The notes: generated from the letters alone by a model not told the origin. A stretch of 64,000 nt of DNA from Anomaloglossus baeobatrachus (GCF_048569485.1 NC_134354.1:333453643-333517642); one strand, 5' to 3'; positions 45,823-57,649 are shown, numbered from the stretch's first letter. Made by a program: numbers and translations.

Positions 45823-45964
45823 TCACGTTTCCTTCTTAAGATGGTTGTAGTTACGGTCACAGGGCGGTTCTATAGAACTTCCTGCTTTAGTCTCAAGCCT
45901 TTTTCTATGAGGGAGAATGAGAAGAAGCAGCAGAGGGAGAATGTGTAAGCAAAAACCCAGGGAC
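45823..45964 (-). CDS. mboat1: MBOAT1/2-type acyltransferase, last coding exon
   Basis: The acceptor TTTTTGTGCAG ends at 45,965 (minus strand), and the exon completes an AGG codon started in the previous exon, then reads SLGFCLHILPLLLLILPHRK and a basic, polar tail of about 26 residues ending at TGA (45,823-45,825). This gives the last membrane helix and the cytosolic C-terminus. Vertebrate MBOAT1 and MBOAT2 have the same layout (hydrophobic YxLHI...LLP followed by a basic tail). The short tail favours MBOAT1. It is too short and split for ORF scanning but fits in phase. Confidence 0.8.
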
Positions 45965-46768
45965 CTGCACAAAAAGAGAGGATAAACTCATGTCACCAAA
46001 GAATTGAGTTTTCAGATGTCATATTGTAAGGTAGTTCGTAGTTTTTGTAAAGCTATTTGCAGTTTTTCCACAATAATAGTTAATAAATACAACCCCTGCT
46101 CACATTGCATATTTAGTTTTTAGATATCATAATAACAGCCTATAGCTAGACCTTTTTTTAGGACTTAAAACAAGTTCTATTCACATTACACATTATTTGC
46201 TGATATGTAATGGATGGATATGTTACTCTCTAGAGGCTTCATTGTAAGAAAATGTATTACTACGCATTACACATTTTTTACTGTAATCTGCTTAATGAAA
46301 TAGCTTAGTCAGCTGCATTATTCCATACAGCGACCATGTCTGGCGTACACAGAAAGGACTCTTTTTATGACTACGCCAGGTAAATGGGGCAATATGGATA
46401 TGTTGGCATATGCACTGGAAGCTTTAAAGCTACAAATATCAAACATTGTTCAAAAACATAATGTATGCAGAATTGAATACATTTTCCGCACCTTATGTTA
46501 TCCCCTTTATAATTCAAGTTGCAAATATTTTTATATCTTGTATTATAGAACTGTGTGAAAAATATGACCTGAAATATGACCTGAATGCTGTATTACTGGC
46601 AATTATGCAATGGGACAATAAGGTGCTTTCTAATACCACCATACGGGCATATACATAATTAATGGGTAAATAGGGTCACACAGATTTGTTGTAGCTGTGA
46701 CAAATTCTGGCTTTGAATAATTATTCTACATGAATAAATCAGCTTTTCACAAAAACACTATAGGAATA

Positions 46769-47677
46769 CAGTGGAACCTTGGTTAACGAGAACAATCTGT
46801 TCTTGGAGTGTGCTTGTTAACCAAGTTACTCGTTCAGCAAAGCAAGATTTCCCATAGGAAATCATTGCAATGCAGACAATTCGTTCCACAACTTGTTAAA
46901 TGTCCCATCCTGGTCCCCTATTGTGCCATTCCACACATGCACAAACACACACAAACACGTACAAACACACACAAACTCACACAAACACACACAAACACAC
47001 ACAAGCACGCGTGCACGCACATGCACATAATATGCTCACCTCACCTTCCATCGCTGGCCTGCTGGGACTTGCTGTTCACTAGCACGGGCTGTGTATCGGG
47101 TAACCATGACGACGAGGGAGGAACTTCCGCACCCAGAGCGCTGACTTCAAAGGCAGGAGCCTCTGATTGGTTAGCACGCTGCCTTTGAGTAGCGGTGACA
47201 GCGGAAGTTCCTGCCTCGTCGCCGATGGTTACCGATACACATCCCGGAGCGGCGAACTACAGGACCTAGGAGGCCGGTGATGGAATGGAAGGTACACATA
47301 TTATGCTCACCTTACCTTCCGTTCCACGCCAGCCTCCTGGGTCTTGTAGTTCGCCGCGAGGATTCCTCCCTCGTCGCGATGCACCGGCGAACTACAAGAC
47401 CCAGGAGGCCGGCGATGGAATGGAAGGTAAGGTGAGCATAATACTGTATGTGCGTGCATGTTTGTTTGTGTGTGTTTTGTGCGTGCATGTGTGTGTTTAT
47501 GTGGACTGCAAGTGAGGGTCAGAGCACGGTGGATATACGGAATCGGAAGTGTGTGCGGTGAGTATTTTGCTCATACAGCAAAGCTTTCTCGTAAACCGAG
47601 TTACAAATTTACAGAAAGCTTTACTTGTTAAGCGAAATTCTCGTTAACTGGGTTACTCGTTAAGCGAGGTTCCACTG
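46769..47677. mobile_element. TA-flanked MITE (Tc1/mariner/pogo-type)
   Basis: 909 bp, ends CAGTGGAACCTTGGTTAACG and the inverse of CAGTGGAACCTCGCTTAACG, TA on both sides (46,767-46,768 and 47,678-47,679). The interior has a CA-rich tract (46,935-47,010) and several nested hairpins around GGCGAACTACAAGACCCAGG. No transposase. It sits in an intron of the MBOAT gene. Confidence 0.8.
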
Positions 47678-48067
47678 TATTTAATGTGACCTTTGCACAT
47701 TTGGGTTTTGTTGCTTTGTTCTTGTAGAGGAACTTGGTGCCATGAGTCAGATGTTCCAAGCACTTGCAACTTGCATTCACTGTTTTACTCCAGACATAGA
47801 AAGACCAGCACGTTTATCAGTGAGGGGGTGCAAAACGGTATGCTGGGGTTTTCTGGGTTGTGTATGTTGGCACATATGAAAACGTCTATTGGGCATTGCT
47901 GGGTAAACAGGGAGTAAGTATATCGTAATTAAAAGGAGGGAGTACCATTAGCACTTCTGAAGGACCTTGGGAACAAAGAGCAGAGAAAAGTGCGAACTTC
48001 GTTTCCAAAAAACTGGCCACTGAAATAAACGCTAAATACACTTTACACAGAAAAAAATCTCTTTTAC

Positions 48068-48219
48068 CTGTATAACTGAAATGATGGTCCAAGTGCGAGT
48101 AATATAAATGGTGCCACAGTGTAGCTCATTGCCATTTGTGTACACAGCCAGGTAATCAAACTATAAATTAATCTACTCCATAGCGTATGTTGAAACATTG
48201 GACGTACTGTTTGCCGAAC
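48068..48219 (-). CDS. mboat1: MBOAT1/2-type acyltransferase, penultimate coding exon
   Basis: 152 nt, acceptor TTTTCATTTACCAG and donor GTAAAAG. It encodes VRQTVRPMFQHTLWSRLIYS, then TWLCTQMAMSYTVAPFILLA and LGPSFQLY, ending two bases into a codon. The SYTVAPF...L block is conserved in MBOAT1 (SYTVAPFVML) and MBOAT2 (SYTVVPFVLL). It forms one of the last transmembrane segments in the endoplasmic reticulum membrane. Phase agrees with the exons on both sides. Confidence 0.9.
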
Positions 48220-48946
48220 CTGGTAAATGAAAAGAAAGAAAACACATTTATTTTTTCCTCCCTTATGTAGCAAATAGCATATTTAGTATTATTCGTTCCT
48301 GTTTATAAGATTTAAACAGAACTTGTTAGTATGTTTTTACATAAGAAAGCAGTAGCATGGCTGTATAGGAGCTTGTCTTGCAGCAATCCGATGTGCCAGT
48401 AATCAGGCTGGAAGTGCACTGGGGGAGTGTTAATGCACTTGGAGGACGTAATCCAACCCTTATTTGCATATGACTTCGCATTCTCTTGCCTGGCACATCA
48501 GATCTCTACAAATAAGGTATCTGTTTTATTGGGAGATAAATGCCTATACAGCCATGTCACTACTCCCATGTGTAAAAACCTACTGACAGGTTCCTCGTAA
48601 TATATAGTATTTTTTACAAAGAAGGAAAAATTTGACAGCACAATAATGTAACATGCACTGGTGTTTACTTTTGCTTTGTGTCTTCATTGCAGATCTGATG
48701 CTAAAAATCTGCAAATCATGTAAATGTGGCCATACTGTATGTTGTTACACTCTTTCATTGAAAAGAAAACTTCTACAGTCCTCGAGCAGTTCTGAAACTA
48801 TGGAACACAGTAGACTCCTGAAGACTAACCTTGCAGTGGTGGGAAGTACTAGAAAAACATGAATTACTATAGGTATAGCAGGATGTGTGAATGGAAAATC
48901 AATGTTATACTGTATTATCGCTGTGTGATACTGGTTACACACTCAC

Positions 48947-49079
48947 CTTACGAGCAGCAAGTGTGATTGGCACCGCAGTCAGAAAGGTGAAGTAGTATCC
49001 TGGATGTACTCCATGCCAGGCTGCTGACAACAGGAAGGTGCACAGCAGCGGATTAAATGAGCTCCGGTCATAACAGACC
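48947..49079 (-). CDS. mboat1: MBOAT1/2-type acyltransferase, catalytic-His exon
   Basis: 133 nt, acceptor TTTTTCACACAG and donor GTGAGTG. It encodes VCYDRSSFNPLLCTFLLSAA then WHGVHPGYYFTFLTAVPITL and AARK. The WHG histidine (codon at 49,013-49,015) is the conserved MBOAT catalytic residue. Enzymes of this branch move fatty acyl groups from acyl-CoA onto lysophosphatidyl-ethanolamine, -serine or -choline in the Lands cycle. The first base completes a codon from the exon at 51,665, and the end is in phase 0. Confidence 0.93.
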
Positions 49080-49911
49080 CTGTGTGAAAAAATGTATTGT
49101 GAGAACAGTCAAGAATATAAGATCGCAGTGAGCAAAGAAAGCACTTACACTACATAGATGTTATTATGTATTATGTGTTAAGCACATGCATCAATCTAAT
49201 TGGAAATGCGGATGCAGGAAGAAAATGAAATTATATTCTCCCTGCAGCAGCTCACTTGCAGGCATCGGAGCAGGCTAGGCAGTGAACAGTTACTACAGAG
49301 TGAGCACAATGTAACCATTCCCCTAACCATGATTGACATTTTGCTTTGTAGCATGTGTGCAGAACAGGATGATCAGTCAAGGAGTCAGTCAAGTGGGTGT
49401 GATTACAGCACTATCACTGTGTAGTGAGTGCGGACTGTTCATCTCCCTAGCTCTGATAAATGGAGACGAGAGGTTGCAAGGAGATACTGTAATAACTTTA
49501 TTTTTCACCTGCAACTGCACTTCTAATTGTACACCCACACAGGTCTTACCTGCAGATTTACCACCATGGCTGCAGGTAAATATCGACTTTTTTTGCTGAC
49601 AGGTTCCCATTAACTTATTTTTTATACTGTGATTGCTTAAGACAAATAAAGCACAATTATTACTAAAGACTTTCCCAACTGCTAATACAAAGTTGGAAAT
49701 ATTCAATTTTCTAAATTGTCTTGGTATGCTGTAGAATTAAGATTTCCCTTAACTGGAACTAAAGGGCTTAAAGCAATCCCTGAGAAACTACTTCATAGCA
49801 TTATCCCTCCTCCTAATATTTCCTACTATCTAAGTGCAGTTTTAGACTAAATTATACAATCTTCTAATAATGAAATTATAATGCTCTGTTTATAAATAGA
49901 TTGGTAGTGAC

Positions 49912-51341
49912 TAGTGATGGGTGAACCAGCAGATATCTGGAAAACTGCATGTCCAACAGGATTTAAAAACAAAAAAACAGGTTCGGACCCAAATTAATTC
50001 AGGATATCTGCCCACACGCCGATCTCAATATAAGACTATGGGGACACCAATCATGAGCTTTAAAATGGTGGTAGAAAGGGCTAGGGGTATTGGAGCAGGA
50101 GTGCTATACTTACCGAGTCTCCCACGCACCTGTAACACTACTTCTGGGGCTGCTCATTACCCTGATACATATTTACTGCTTCCTCCACCCACCGACAGTC
50201 TCTATGATTGTTTGCAGTCAGACTGCGCCCCCAACCTGTGTGACAGTGTGCCTGACTGCTTGTAATCACACACGCTGTGTGTGTTTCTATAGTGGTGTAA
50301 AAATAAATAAATAAAAAAATTGGTGTAGAGTCCCTCCATGTTATGATAGCCAGCACAGATAAACCATATGGCTACAGGCTGCAGCCCCCAGCCATGTGCT
50401 TATCTTGGCTGTGTATCAAAAGAAGAGGGACCATGAGTTCTCAGGGGTGAAAGAGGGTGGGGTTTTTTGTATTTTATCTCAAATAAAGGATTTTTTCGGT
50501 GTTTGTGTCGATTTCTTTTCACTTACAGAAAAGAAATGGGGGTCTCATAGATGTCTCCCATTACTAATCTAGGTCTTAGTGGCAGCTGTCATTAACCCCT
50601 TATAATACCTCGATTACCCAGCTCATTCAGATTTCCGTGGTGCGGTGGCAAAGTGCCAGGATTGTTACATCTAATAGATGCGACAATTCTTGGAGGCTGC
50701 TATTTTTAGGCTGGGGGGGCAATAACCATGCGGATCCCCAGTCTGGGAATATCAGCCCCCAGCTGTCGGCTTTATCATGGCTCAATATTAAAATTAGCGG
50801 GAACTGCACAACATTTTTTAAAAGTATGTATTTAAATCATATTTTAAAAAAGCCACATGGAGTTCCTTTTGTTTTAATACACAGCCAAGATAAACACATG
50901 GCTGGGGACTGCAGCCTGTGGTAGTATGCTTTATCTCTGCTGGGTATCATAATATGGGGGGACCCTATGCCAATTTTTTTATTTATTTTTACACAACTAT
51001 AGATACGGAGACAGCGTGTTTCCAAGCACGCTGCCACAGAGGGTGAGGGCACAGCACAGTCTGACTGCAACCAATCACAGATGCTACGACTGCCGATAGG
51101 CGAGGAAGCAGTAAATATGCATGACAGTAATGAGCGGACCCAGAAGTAGTGTTACCACCGTGCGGGAGACTCGGTAAGTTTAATTTTCCTGCTTATCCCT
51201 ATTTTCTTTCTTTTTTTTAATTATCCTGGTGGCAGGATCCATACAGTTACCCAGAGTTCCCTGAGAACTCCGGGCCCGGGGTCGGAGCACTAATATCTCA
51301 CGCAAATCCGGACTTTTACAGTCTGAGTTTGCCCATCCCTA
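49912..51341. mobile_element. foldback hAT-type element, non-autonomous
   Basis: 1,430 bp with ends TAGTGATGGGTGAAC and the inverse of TAGGGATGGGCAAAC, flanked by 8-bp duplications GTAGTGAC / GTAGTCAC (one mismatch), as for hAT transposons. The two halves are long imperfect inverted copies (for example GGCTGCAGCCCCCAGCCATG near 50,376 against the inverse near 50,905). No transposase; short ORFs inside are by-products. It lies in an MBOAT intron. Confidence 0.78.
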
Positions 51342-51664
51342 GTAGTCACATATGCCAAAAGTGGTGACATGTCAATTGGATTTCTGGCCCGACCTAATAA
51401 TACTTTCCATAATTTCACTGTTACTTATTAGTGGATGTTTTGTAATGAAATGCAGTATGCAAATTAAATAGTGGAATAACCAAATGGACTAATATTCCAA
51501 ACAGCAGTGAATCATGCACCCAGTTCCTCAAGTTAATTTGCAAGCATAAGTTACATCCAGGTCATATGACTTTGATTCACTAAATCTTTCCTTTTACCAA
51601 TATGTGAGGTATAGTAATTTTAGAACAGCAAACAACGATTTAGCCTTACAAATATATACTCAAC

Positions 51665-51729
51665 TCTTTTAACCACACTGCTGTCTGTATATTCCAGTTA
51701 TCTATAAACATCTTGAAGCTTGTAGCTGT
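51665..51729 (-). CDS. mboat1: MBOAT1/2-type acyltransferase, conserved-Asn exon
   Basis: A 65-nt exon too short for ORF scanning. The acceptor TTTCTTTTAG precedes TATSFKMFIDNWNIQTAVWL K, and the donor is GTTGAGT, a GT site weaker than average. The WNIQT asparagine (codon 51,691-51,693) is the other conserved MBOAT residue. Vertebrate MBOAT1/2 read (A/S)TSFKMFL(D/E)NWNIQTxxWLK here. The two leftover bases (GA) join G of the next exon to give Glu before VCYDR. Phase fits on both sides. Confidence 0.88.
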
Positions 51730-51907
51730 CTAAAAGAAAAAACGTGTTGAAAAAAGAACAAAACCAGAAGGAAATGATGCACAATACTTTGCGATGATTC
51801 AAGTCAATACAGGAAATGTTGACGCACACCTGCTAATAGGAAATACCATAAGTCCATTGTTCAAATGCAGAAAGGAAACCATGTGTATCATGTATACGAT
51901 ACCATGT

Positions 51908-51908
51908 G

Positions 51909-51952
<44 letters not shown>

Positions 51953-51960
51953 CACATATA
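51908..51960. repeat. (TA)n microsatellite
   Basis: About 20 TA units ending in ACACATATACATACACACA, directly against the left end of Tc1 element F. Confidence 0.9.
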
Positions 51961-51968
51961 CATACACA

Positions 51969-53540
51969 CACTGGAGATCAAAATTAGAGGGCAATGTATG
52001 ATCATCACTTGCTTTTTTCAGAACCATTGATCAACACTTGAAGGTTTTTTTTATAGGGGGTACACCATGCCCCTGGAACAGTGTTTTACAAAAGATCCAA
52101 AGTTTATCAACATTAGACCTTTATTTTCCCCAAAATGTGATGATCATAATTAGAGAACAGCAATGACTGTAGCACAAAGATAGATTTGAAGTTCATTGTC
52201 TGAAGGTAACAACAGTCACCAATCAGTAGGAAGTGTACAGGCCTTTGCTTTGAATGAGTTCAGCACTTCTGCAGCCACAGGACATCACTAGTCTCTCACA
52301 CTGCTCTGGTGTGATTTTGGTCCACTCTTTATACAGTCTCTTCCATAGTTCTTTGACTGTTCTGGGTTTCTTGGCCATAACTTTATCACCAAGGATTTTT
52401 CAGAGTTTTTCTATAGGGTTTAGATCAGGACTCTGGGCTGGCCATTTAATTTATTCAATGTTATCTATTTCAAGGAACTGCTTTACCCATTTTGCTGTGT
52501 GACAGGCGGCATTGTCCTGCATGAAAATTGCTGCATGATTGAGTGATGAATGCAAATAAGGAACCACGTGTTCTTGAAGAAGGTTCTGATAAAAAATTTG
52601 CATTCACTCTGCAATGTAGCTCTATGAGAGGTCCAACTCCTGCTGTAGAAAACATTCCCCAAACCATGACACTTCCTCCACCACTTTTCACTGACTTCTT
52701 AACACACTGGTGCAGTCTTTCCCCAGTTTATCGACGAACATAATGTTTCCTATCAGACTTAATTAAATTAATGTTGCTTTCATCACTAGAATGAACTGTG
52801 GAGCACTTCTCCTCTGTCCACACAACATGGTCCTCACCAACGGTGAGTATAGCCTTATGATTCTTTCTGCTTATGAGAGGTTTGGTCACTGCAGACCAGG
52901 CTTTCAATCCAAATGCTCTTAAACGTCATGATACTGTATGCCAAGACAGATCCTTACCCTGTTCAGTGCTGAATTGGAGAGAAATTCCAGCTGCAGTGTT
53001 GAAACGATTACCGATGAGGATTCTCCACATTATCCTCCCTTGCATTTGTCTTTCGAGGGCGACCAGCCTTCTAGAGGGACTTGAGTTTGTGATGTTGTAA
53101 AGATGCAAAATACTCAAAATCACAGACTTGGAACAACCAATATCTTTTGCTATGGCTGTTAGGGTCACCCCTTTGGCATTCATCAGGACAACCTGCTGCC
53201 AGAGGCTTTCAGTCACTTTGGAACGGCACTCCATGTTTGCAAAGTCAGTGCAACCTGGAAAGTTAGGCTGCCAGTTTAAAAGGGTTTGTCAGATAATTAA
53301 GGAAATTAGCATCAGGTGCCAGATTAACAACAGTAACTTGTAGGTATCTGAAAGGTGATCAGTATTCTTTTTCATTTATCTTATTTACATTTTTATTATG
53401 AGCTTTACAATAAATGTAATTTATGAAATAAGCTTAAAATACTGCTAGCTTCCTCATGTTAGGATATAATCACATAGAACTACACAATGACCTTAACATT
53501 TACAAAATTGTGTGTTGTTCTCTAATTTTGATCTCTAGTG
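51969..53540 (-). mobile_element. Tc1-like element F, decayed
   Basis: 1,572 bp with ends CACTGGAGATCAAAATTAGA and the inverse of CACTAGAGATCAAAATTAGA. TA follows the right end (53,541-53,542), but the left neighbour is CA-rich microsatellite, so the left TA is lost. The minus strand keeps transposase pieces: MECRSKVTESLWQQVVLMNA (52,926-53,234, helix-turn-helix) and a GGGSVMVWG box (about 52,650-52,690), plus SPDLNPIE near 52,410. Several stops and shifts. It lies in an MBOAT intron. Confidence 0.85.
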
Positions 53541-53859
53541 TATAATATATATTCACACACAGTCTCCAATAATGGCATGCAGTGTTTGACTAATAAAAAT
53601 TTCATACGCACCAGTCATCCTCTTGCAGCTTTTAAACAATGAAAAGCTATTCATTACTATATTCTATTGCTCATGTTGTATATCAAATACAAGTGAATAA
53701 TGCATAATAGAGCCCGGAAAGGCACCAAGATGGACAAGTGAATTTAGTAACAAAATCAAAGATTTCTTCACTTTTCATACAGATATTTCATTTCATTAAT
53801 TATTTATGTCTTTGTATGGATAACATGTTTCCCTGCATTAAACAACAATGTGCACTTAC

Positions 53860-53963
53860 CTCAATCCTTAATATATTCAAGTTGGACAATAGGTCCCACC
53901 TCTCCTCCCCGTCATCTGAGATTCCATTATAGCCGAAGCCAGCAGCATTATTTATTGCATCAG
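53860..53963 (-). CDS. mboat1: MBOAT1/2-type acyltransferase, exon with ADAINNAAGFGY
   Basis: 104 nt, acceptor TTATTGTTCAG and donor GTAAGTG. It encodes (A)DAINNAAGFGYNGISDDGEE then RWDLLSNLNILRIE. The block LADAINNAAGFGF...RWDL(L/I)SN is nearly invariant in vertebrate MBOAT1 and MBOAT2. The exon starts with the last two bases of an Ala codon and ends in phase 0, joining the 65-nt exon. No upstream exon was found up to 64,000, so the next one is more than 10 kb away. Confidence 0.92.
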
Positions 53964-54872
53964 CTGAACAATAAGCATAAAGATATTATGTGTATTGCGC
54001 TTCACTGTGGTGTGCATCTCTATAAGATCATCTCTATATATATAATAGTAATGATAAATGGTTTTATTTAAAAAAATTAATAAATAAATAAATTGCTCGT
54101 ATTTCACCGCTCTTTCAGTTTAGAAATCCTTGGAGTTCAAAGAAGCCATACGCTGAAGAAAACAAATGTAACTGACGGTTATGCAAATAAAATTCTGGTA
54201 TAATTACTGTTTAGTGACCAAGAAATTCTGTGGCCACACAGCAATTCATTATTGGTACCATGATTCAAATGTGATGGAGGAGAAAGAGATCCAGCTCACC
54301 CCTGTAATGCCCACGCTCTCTTTGCGGTATGGAAGCAAGTGATCCTGTTGCTGCTCAGCGCCAAGACACAGGTGAAAAGGTAAATGATCTAGCTTCCGAT
54401 TCCAGTTTCAATAAAAATCCATCTTTATTGAAAAAATCCAACGCTTATGCCGCACACCAGACGTGTTTCGAGCGCATGGCTCTTAAACTTTGGTAGGTGG
54501 GATATACAAGTCGGGGGTTGATATAGGGAAATAATCTATTAACCTTCTAAACACCTGACGGATCGAGTTCACTGACATGATCAGGAAGATTACACCCCTC
54601 TTGACAATATAGAAACAGAAAAAGGTAAAAACATTCCATTGTTATTACAGGGACACTTAAATACAAAAAGATCCAAATTACCCATGAATCACAAGAACAA
54701 CATGAATAAAATTAATAATGTAGCATAAGTTAATTTCTTACATTTAAACCAGAAGGTGCTTTAGTTCCCAGTTGAAAAATCCAAAAGGCTTCTCTATTAC
54801 GAAGCATCATCTCTCTGTCCCCCCCTCTGGTATGCCTTGCTACAGATTCAATTGCAAATGAACGGAAACTTA

Positions 54873-55443
54873 AGCGGGCTTTACACGCTACGATTTCGCT
54901 ACAGCGATCTCGTTGGGGTCACGGATTTTGTGACGCACATCCGGCCGCTGTAGCAATGTTGTAGCGTGTGACTCCTAGGAGCGATTTTGGATCGTTGCAA
55001 AAACGTCCAAAATCGCTCCTCGTTGACATGGGGGTCCGCTCCCAATTATCGCTGCTGTCGCTGAGGCGAAGTTAATCCTCGTCCCTGCGGCAGCACACAT
55101 CGCTACGTGTGATGCCGCAGGAACGAGGAACCTCTCCTTACCTGCCTCCGGCCACAATGCGGAAGGAAGGAGGTGGGCGGGATGTTACGTCCCGCTCATC
55201 TCCGCTCTTCCGCTATCATTGGGCGGCCGCTTAGTGACGTTGCTGTGACGCCAAACGGACCGCCCCCCTTAGAAAGGAGGCGGTTCGCCGGTTACAGCGA
55301 TGTCGAAGGCCATGTAAGTACGTGTGACGGGGGTGCGCGATTTTGTGCGCGACGGACAGCGTTATGCCCGTTGCGCACAAGCGATGGGGGCGGGTCTCAT
55401 GCTAGCGATATCGGGACGGATATCGCAGCATGTAAAGCCACCC
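54873..55443. mobile_element. Harbinger-like MITE 4
   Basis: 571 bp with ends AGCGGGCTTTACACGCTACG and the inverse of GGGTGGCTTTACATGCTGCG, flanked by TTA (54,870-54,872 and 55,444-55,446). The right Penelope-like copy keeps the empty site (GCACTCTAAGTTTCCG near 58,750). The interior shares a module with MITEs 1 and 2 (GGAAGGAGGTGGGCGGGATG region) in inverted orientation. Confidence 0.85.
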
Positions 55444-55446
55444 TTA

Positions 55447-57511
55447 GAGTGCTGCGGATATGACAATTGAGAAAATGTTTGGCAGCATTCGATACATTTC
55501 TTCCTGAGGCATCCGATATATCATAGACATGTTCCCTTAGCCTGCATTTAAATTTTATGATAGTGGATCCCACATATTTAAGATTGCAATCACTGCAGAG
55601 AATAATGCATATGACAATATCTGAGTTACAATTAAGAAACCCACAAATACTGTACTTTTTACTGTCATTGCAATTATAAAAATCCTGTGTTTTGCATGAA
55701 TATTGGCAAGTTTTACATGGGAAATTCCCACGTTTGTAATATCCCTCAATTTTTAGCCATGGCGATTTATTTTGGATTTTATTATGTGATTTTAATAAAC
55801 TTGGAGACAAATATTGTCCCAAGGTTAGGGATTTTCGTGACACAAGTTTAATGCTGTTAGATAAAATTTTATCAAATTTTATCAGCTGGATCCGCTTTCA
55901 GAAAATGCAAATTTTTATTTATAATGTCAGAAATGGGTTTGAAGGAACTGCTATACATAAACACTAAGGTTGGTACATTGAAATTCTCAACAGTGTTATG
56001 TTGTTTTGTATTTTTTATGAGATTTCTGTCTTTGGTTGCTACTAAGTGTTTTGCTCTATCACGTGACCATTGGGGGTATTTACGTTGTTGCAACCTGTTT
56101 TCCACAATTTTAGATTCTTGGACAAAAGAGTCATTATTACAACAATTTTGTCTTGCGCGAATCAATTCTCCCAAAGGAATGGATTTAACTGTGTGGGCAG
56201 GATGGAAACCGTCAGCATTCAGGATCGTATTACCTGATGTCGGTTTTCGGAATGTTTTGCTGTCAATAATTTTTCCGTCCTGACCACTGAGCTGTAAATC
56301 CAAAAAAGTGATTGTATTGGAATGAAAAATATGAGTGAATCTCAAATTAACATCATTAGAGTTAATATAAGTGACAAAATGTGAAATTTCCTCCTTATAT
56401 CCCTCCCATACGACGAACAAGTCATCTATAACCTCGCATACCATTTAATATTTTTTTAGAAAAGGGTTATTTGTGTTGTCTATCAATTTTTCTTCCCATC
56501 AAGCCATGACCAAATTGGCCACGGCTGGTGAGAACTTTGCCCCCATCGAAACTCCTTTTCTGTGTAAAAATTTGTTTTATTAAATAAAAAATAATTATGA
56601 GAAAGCAGAAAAGTAAAAACTGAGGAGATATATTCACAAAAATCAGTGGAAAAATCACTATATTTTTTAAGATGGTAATTAACTGCTAGCAAGGCAATAT
56701 TCTTTGGTATGGAGGTGTATAGTGAGATGACGTCGCATGAGAGCCATGTCCACCGTTCAGACCAGACCAGACAACATCTTTGAACATTTCTAGAACATCA
56801 CGGGAGTCTTGCAAGAATCCAGGGATTCTGTGTACTAGTGGTTGCAATGAAACATCCAGCCACTGACTTAGGCATTCACTAATTGACCCTATACCTGAGA
56901 TGATGGGTCTCATGGTCAGGGGTGATGTATTTTTGTGAGTCTTCGGTAACGCATGTATAATAGGAGTGACTGGATGTTCCACGATCAGGTATTCAGATTG
57001 TTTTTTGGAAAAAATCCCTAAGGTAAAAGCTTCCAAAATTAAATCTTTAATTTTCTGAGAAAAACATTGGGGTGGGATCCTCGGGTAATTGGATGTAAGT
57101 TTCCACATCAGAAAATATTTTATCAATGGATGCGATATAATCTGTTGTGTTCATCACAACCATAGATCCTCCCTTATCTGATATCTTGACTGTAAGATCT
57201 GCGTTATATTTAAGGAATCTAAAGATTTTCTTTCCTCCATGGAAATTATTCAGGATCGGTAAGGATTGTAATTTTTTTATATCTTTAACAACACCTTCCT
57301 GGAATTTATCCATAACGGGAGACCTTAATTGAATAGGGTAGAATCTGTGGTTGCTAGTTCTGAATGGCATATTAACCCTTTGGTTGTTATCATTAGGAAT
57401 ATTATAGTCCAGATCCATTAAATTGAGGAGGCTGAATTGTTCCATGAATTGAAAATTTTTGAACTCATTAGGATTAATGAGATTTTCACATTCAGAAGGT
57501 TGGTAGTCCAA
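55447..57511 (-). pseudogene. Penelope-like RT-endonuclease (left copy), broken
   Basis: Domains in order on minus: KGGSMVVMN (RT start), TPIIHALPKTHKNTSPLTMR and PIISGIGSISECLSQWLDVS, an FSPAVANL-like block region with damage (about 56,480-56,700), VIDDLFVVWEGYKEE (catalytic block, YIDD changed to VIDD), FLDLQLSGQDGKIID and FRKPTSGNTILNADGFHPAH, then CKTCQYSCKT, CIILCSDCNLKYVGSTI (GIY-YIG endonuclease) and a REH motif. The coding end is cut by MITE 4 at 55,443. Confidence 0.85.
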
Positions 57512-57649
57512 CTCTGAAGAAAAATATTTTTGATGGTAATGTCTCTAATAAACCTATTAATATCCTTGATGGTATTCAATTTAATGGATTTGGACTATAA
57601 TATTCCTAATGATAACAACCAACATTTTTTTTATAGAGAAAAGGAGTTT

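Larger units (their letters stand above)
54271..57514 (-). mobile_element. left Penelope-like copy of composite 4
   Basis: The minus strand has an N-terminal part (MDYQPSECENLINPNEF, then ISDKGGSMVVMN, 57,047-57,511), RT (about 56,440-57,126), connector and RT end (55,872-56,444) and endonuclease (55,447-55,843), then the terminal arm interrupted by MITE 4. All main domains are represented, but frames change at least three times. Confidence 0.82.

Noticed and set aside
47285-47515. Plus-strand open frame of 76 codons ending in Cys/Val repeats
   Set aside because: Inside the TA-flanked MITE, driven by hairpin and TG-repeat sequence.
52254-52502. Plus-strand open frame of 82 codons
   Set aside because: Shadow of decayed Tc1 F transposase on the other strand.
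54460-54490. Hammerhead-like motif in the left arm of composite 4
   Set aside because: GAAACACGT is present in inverse, but the CUGANGA core cannot be found. The right-arm copy near 60,790 is no better.
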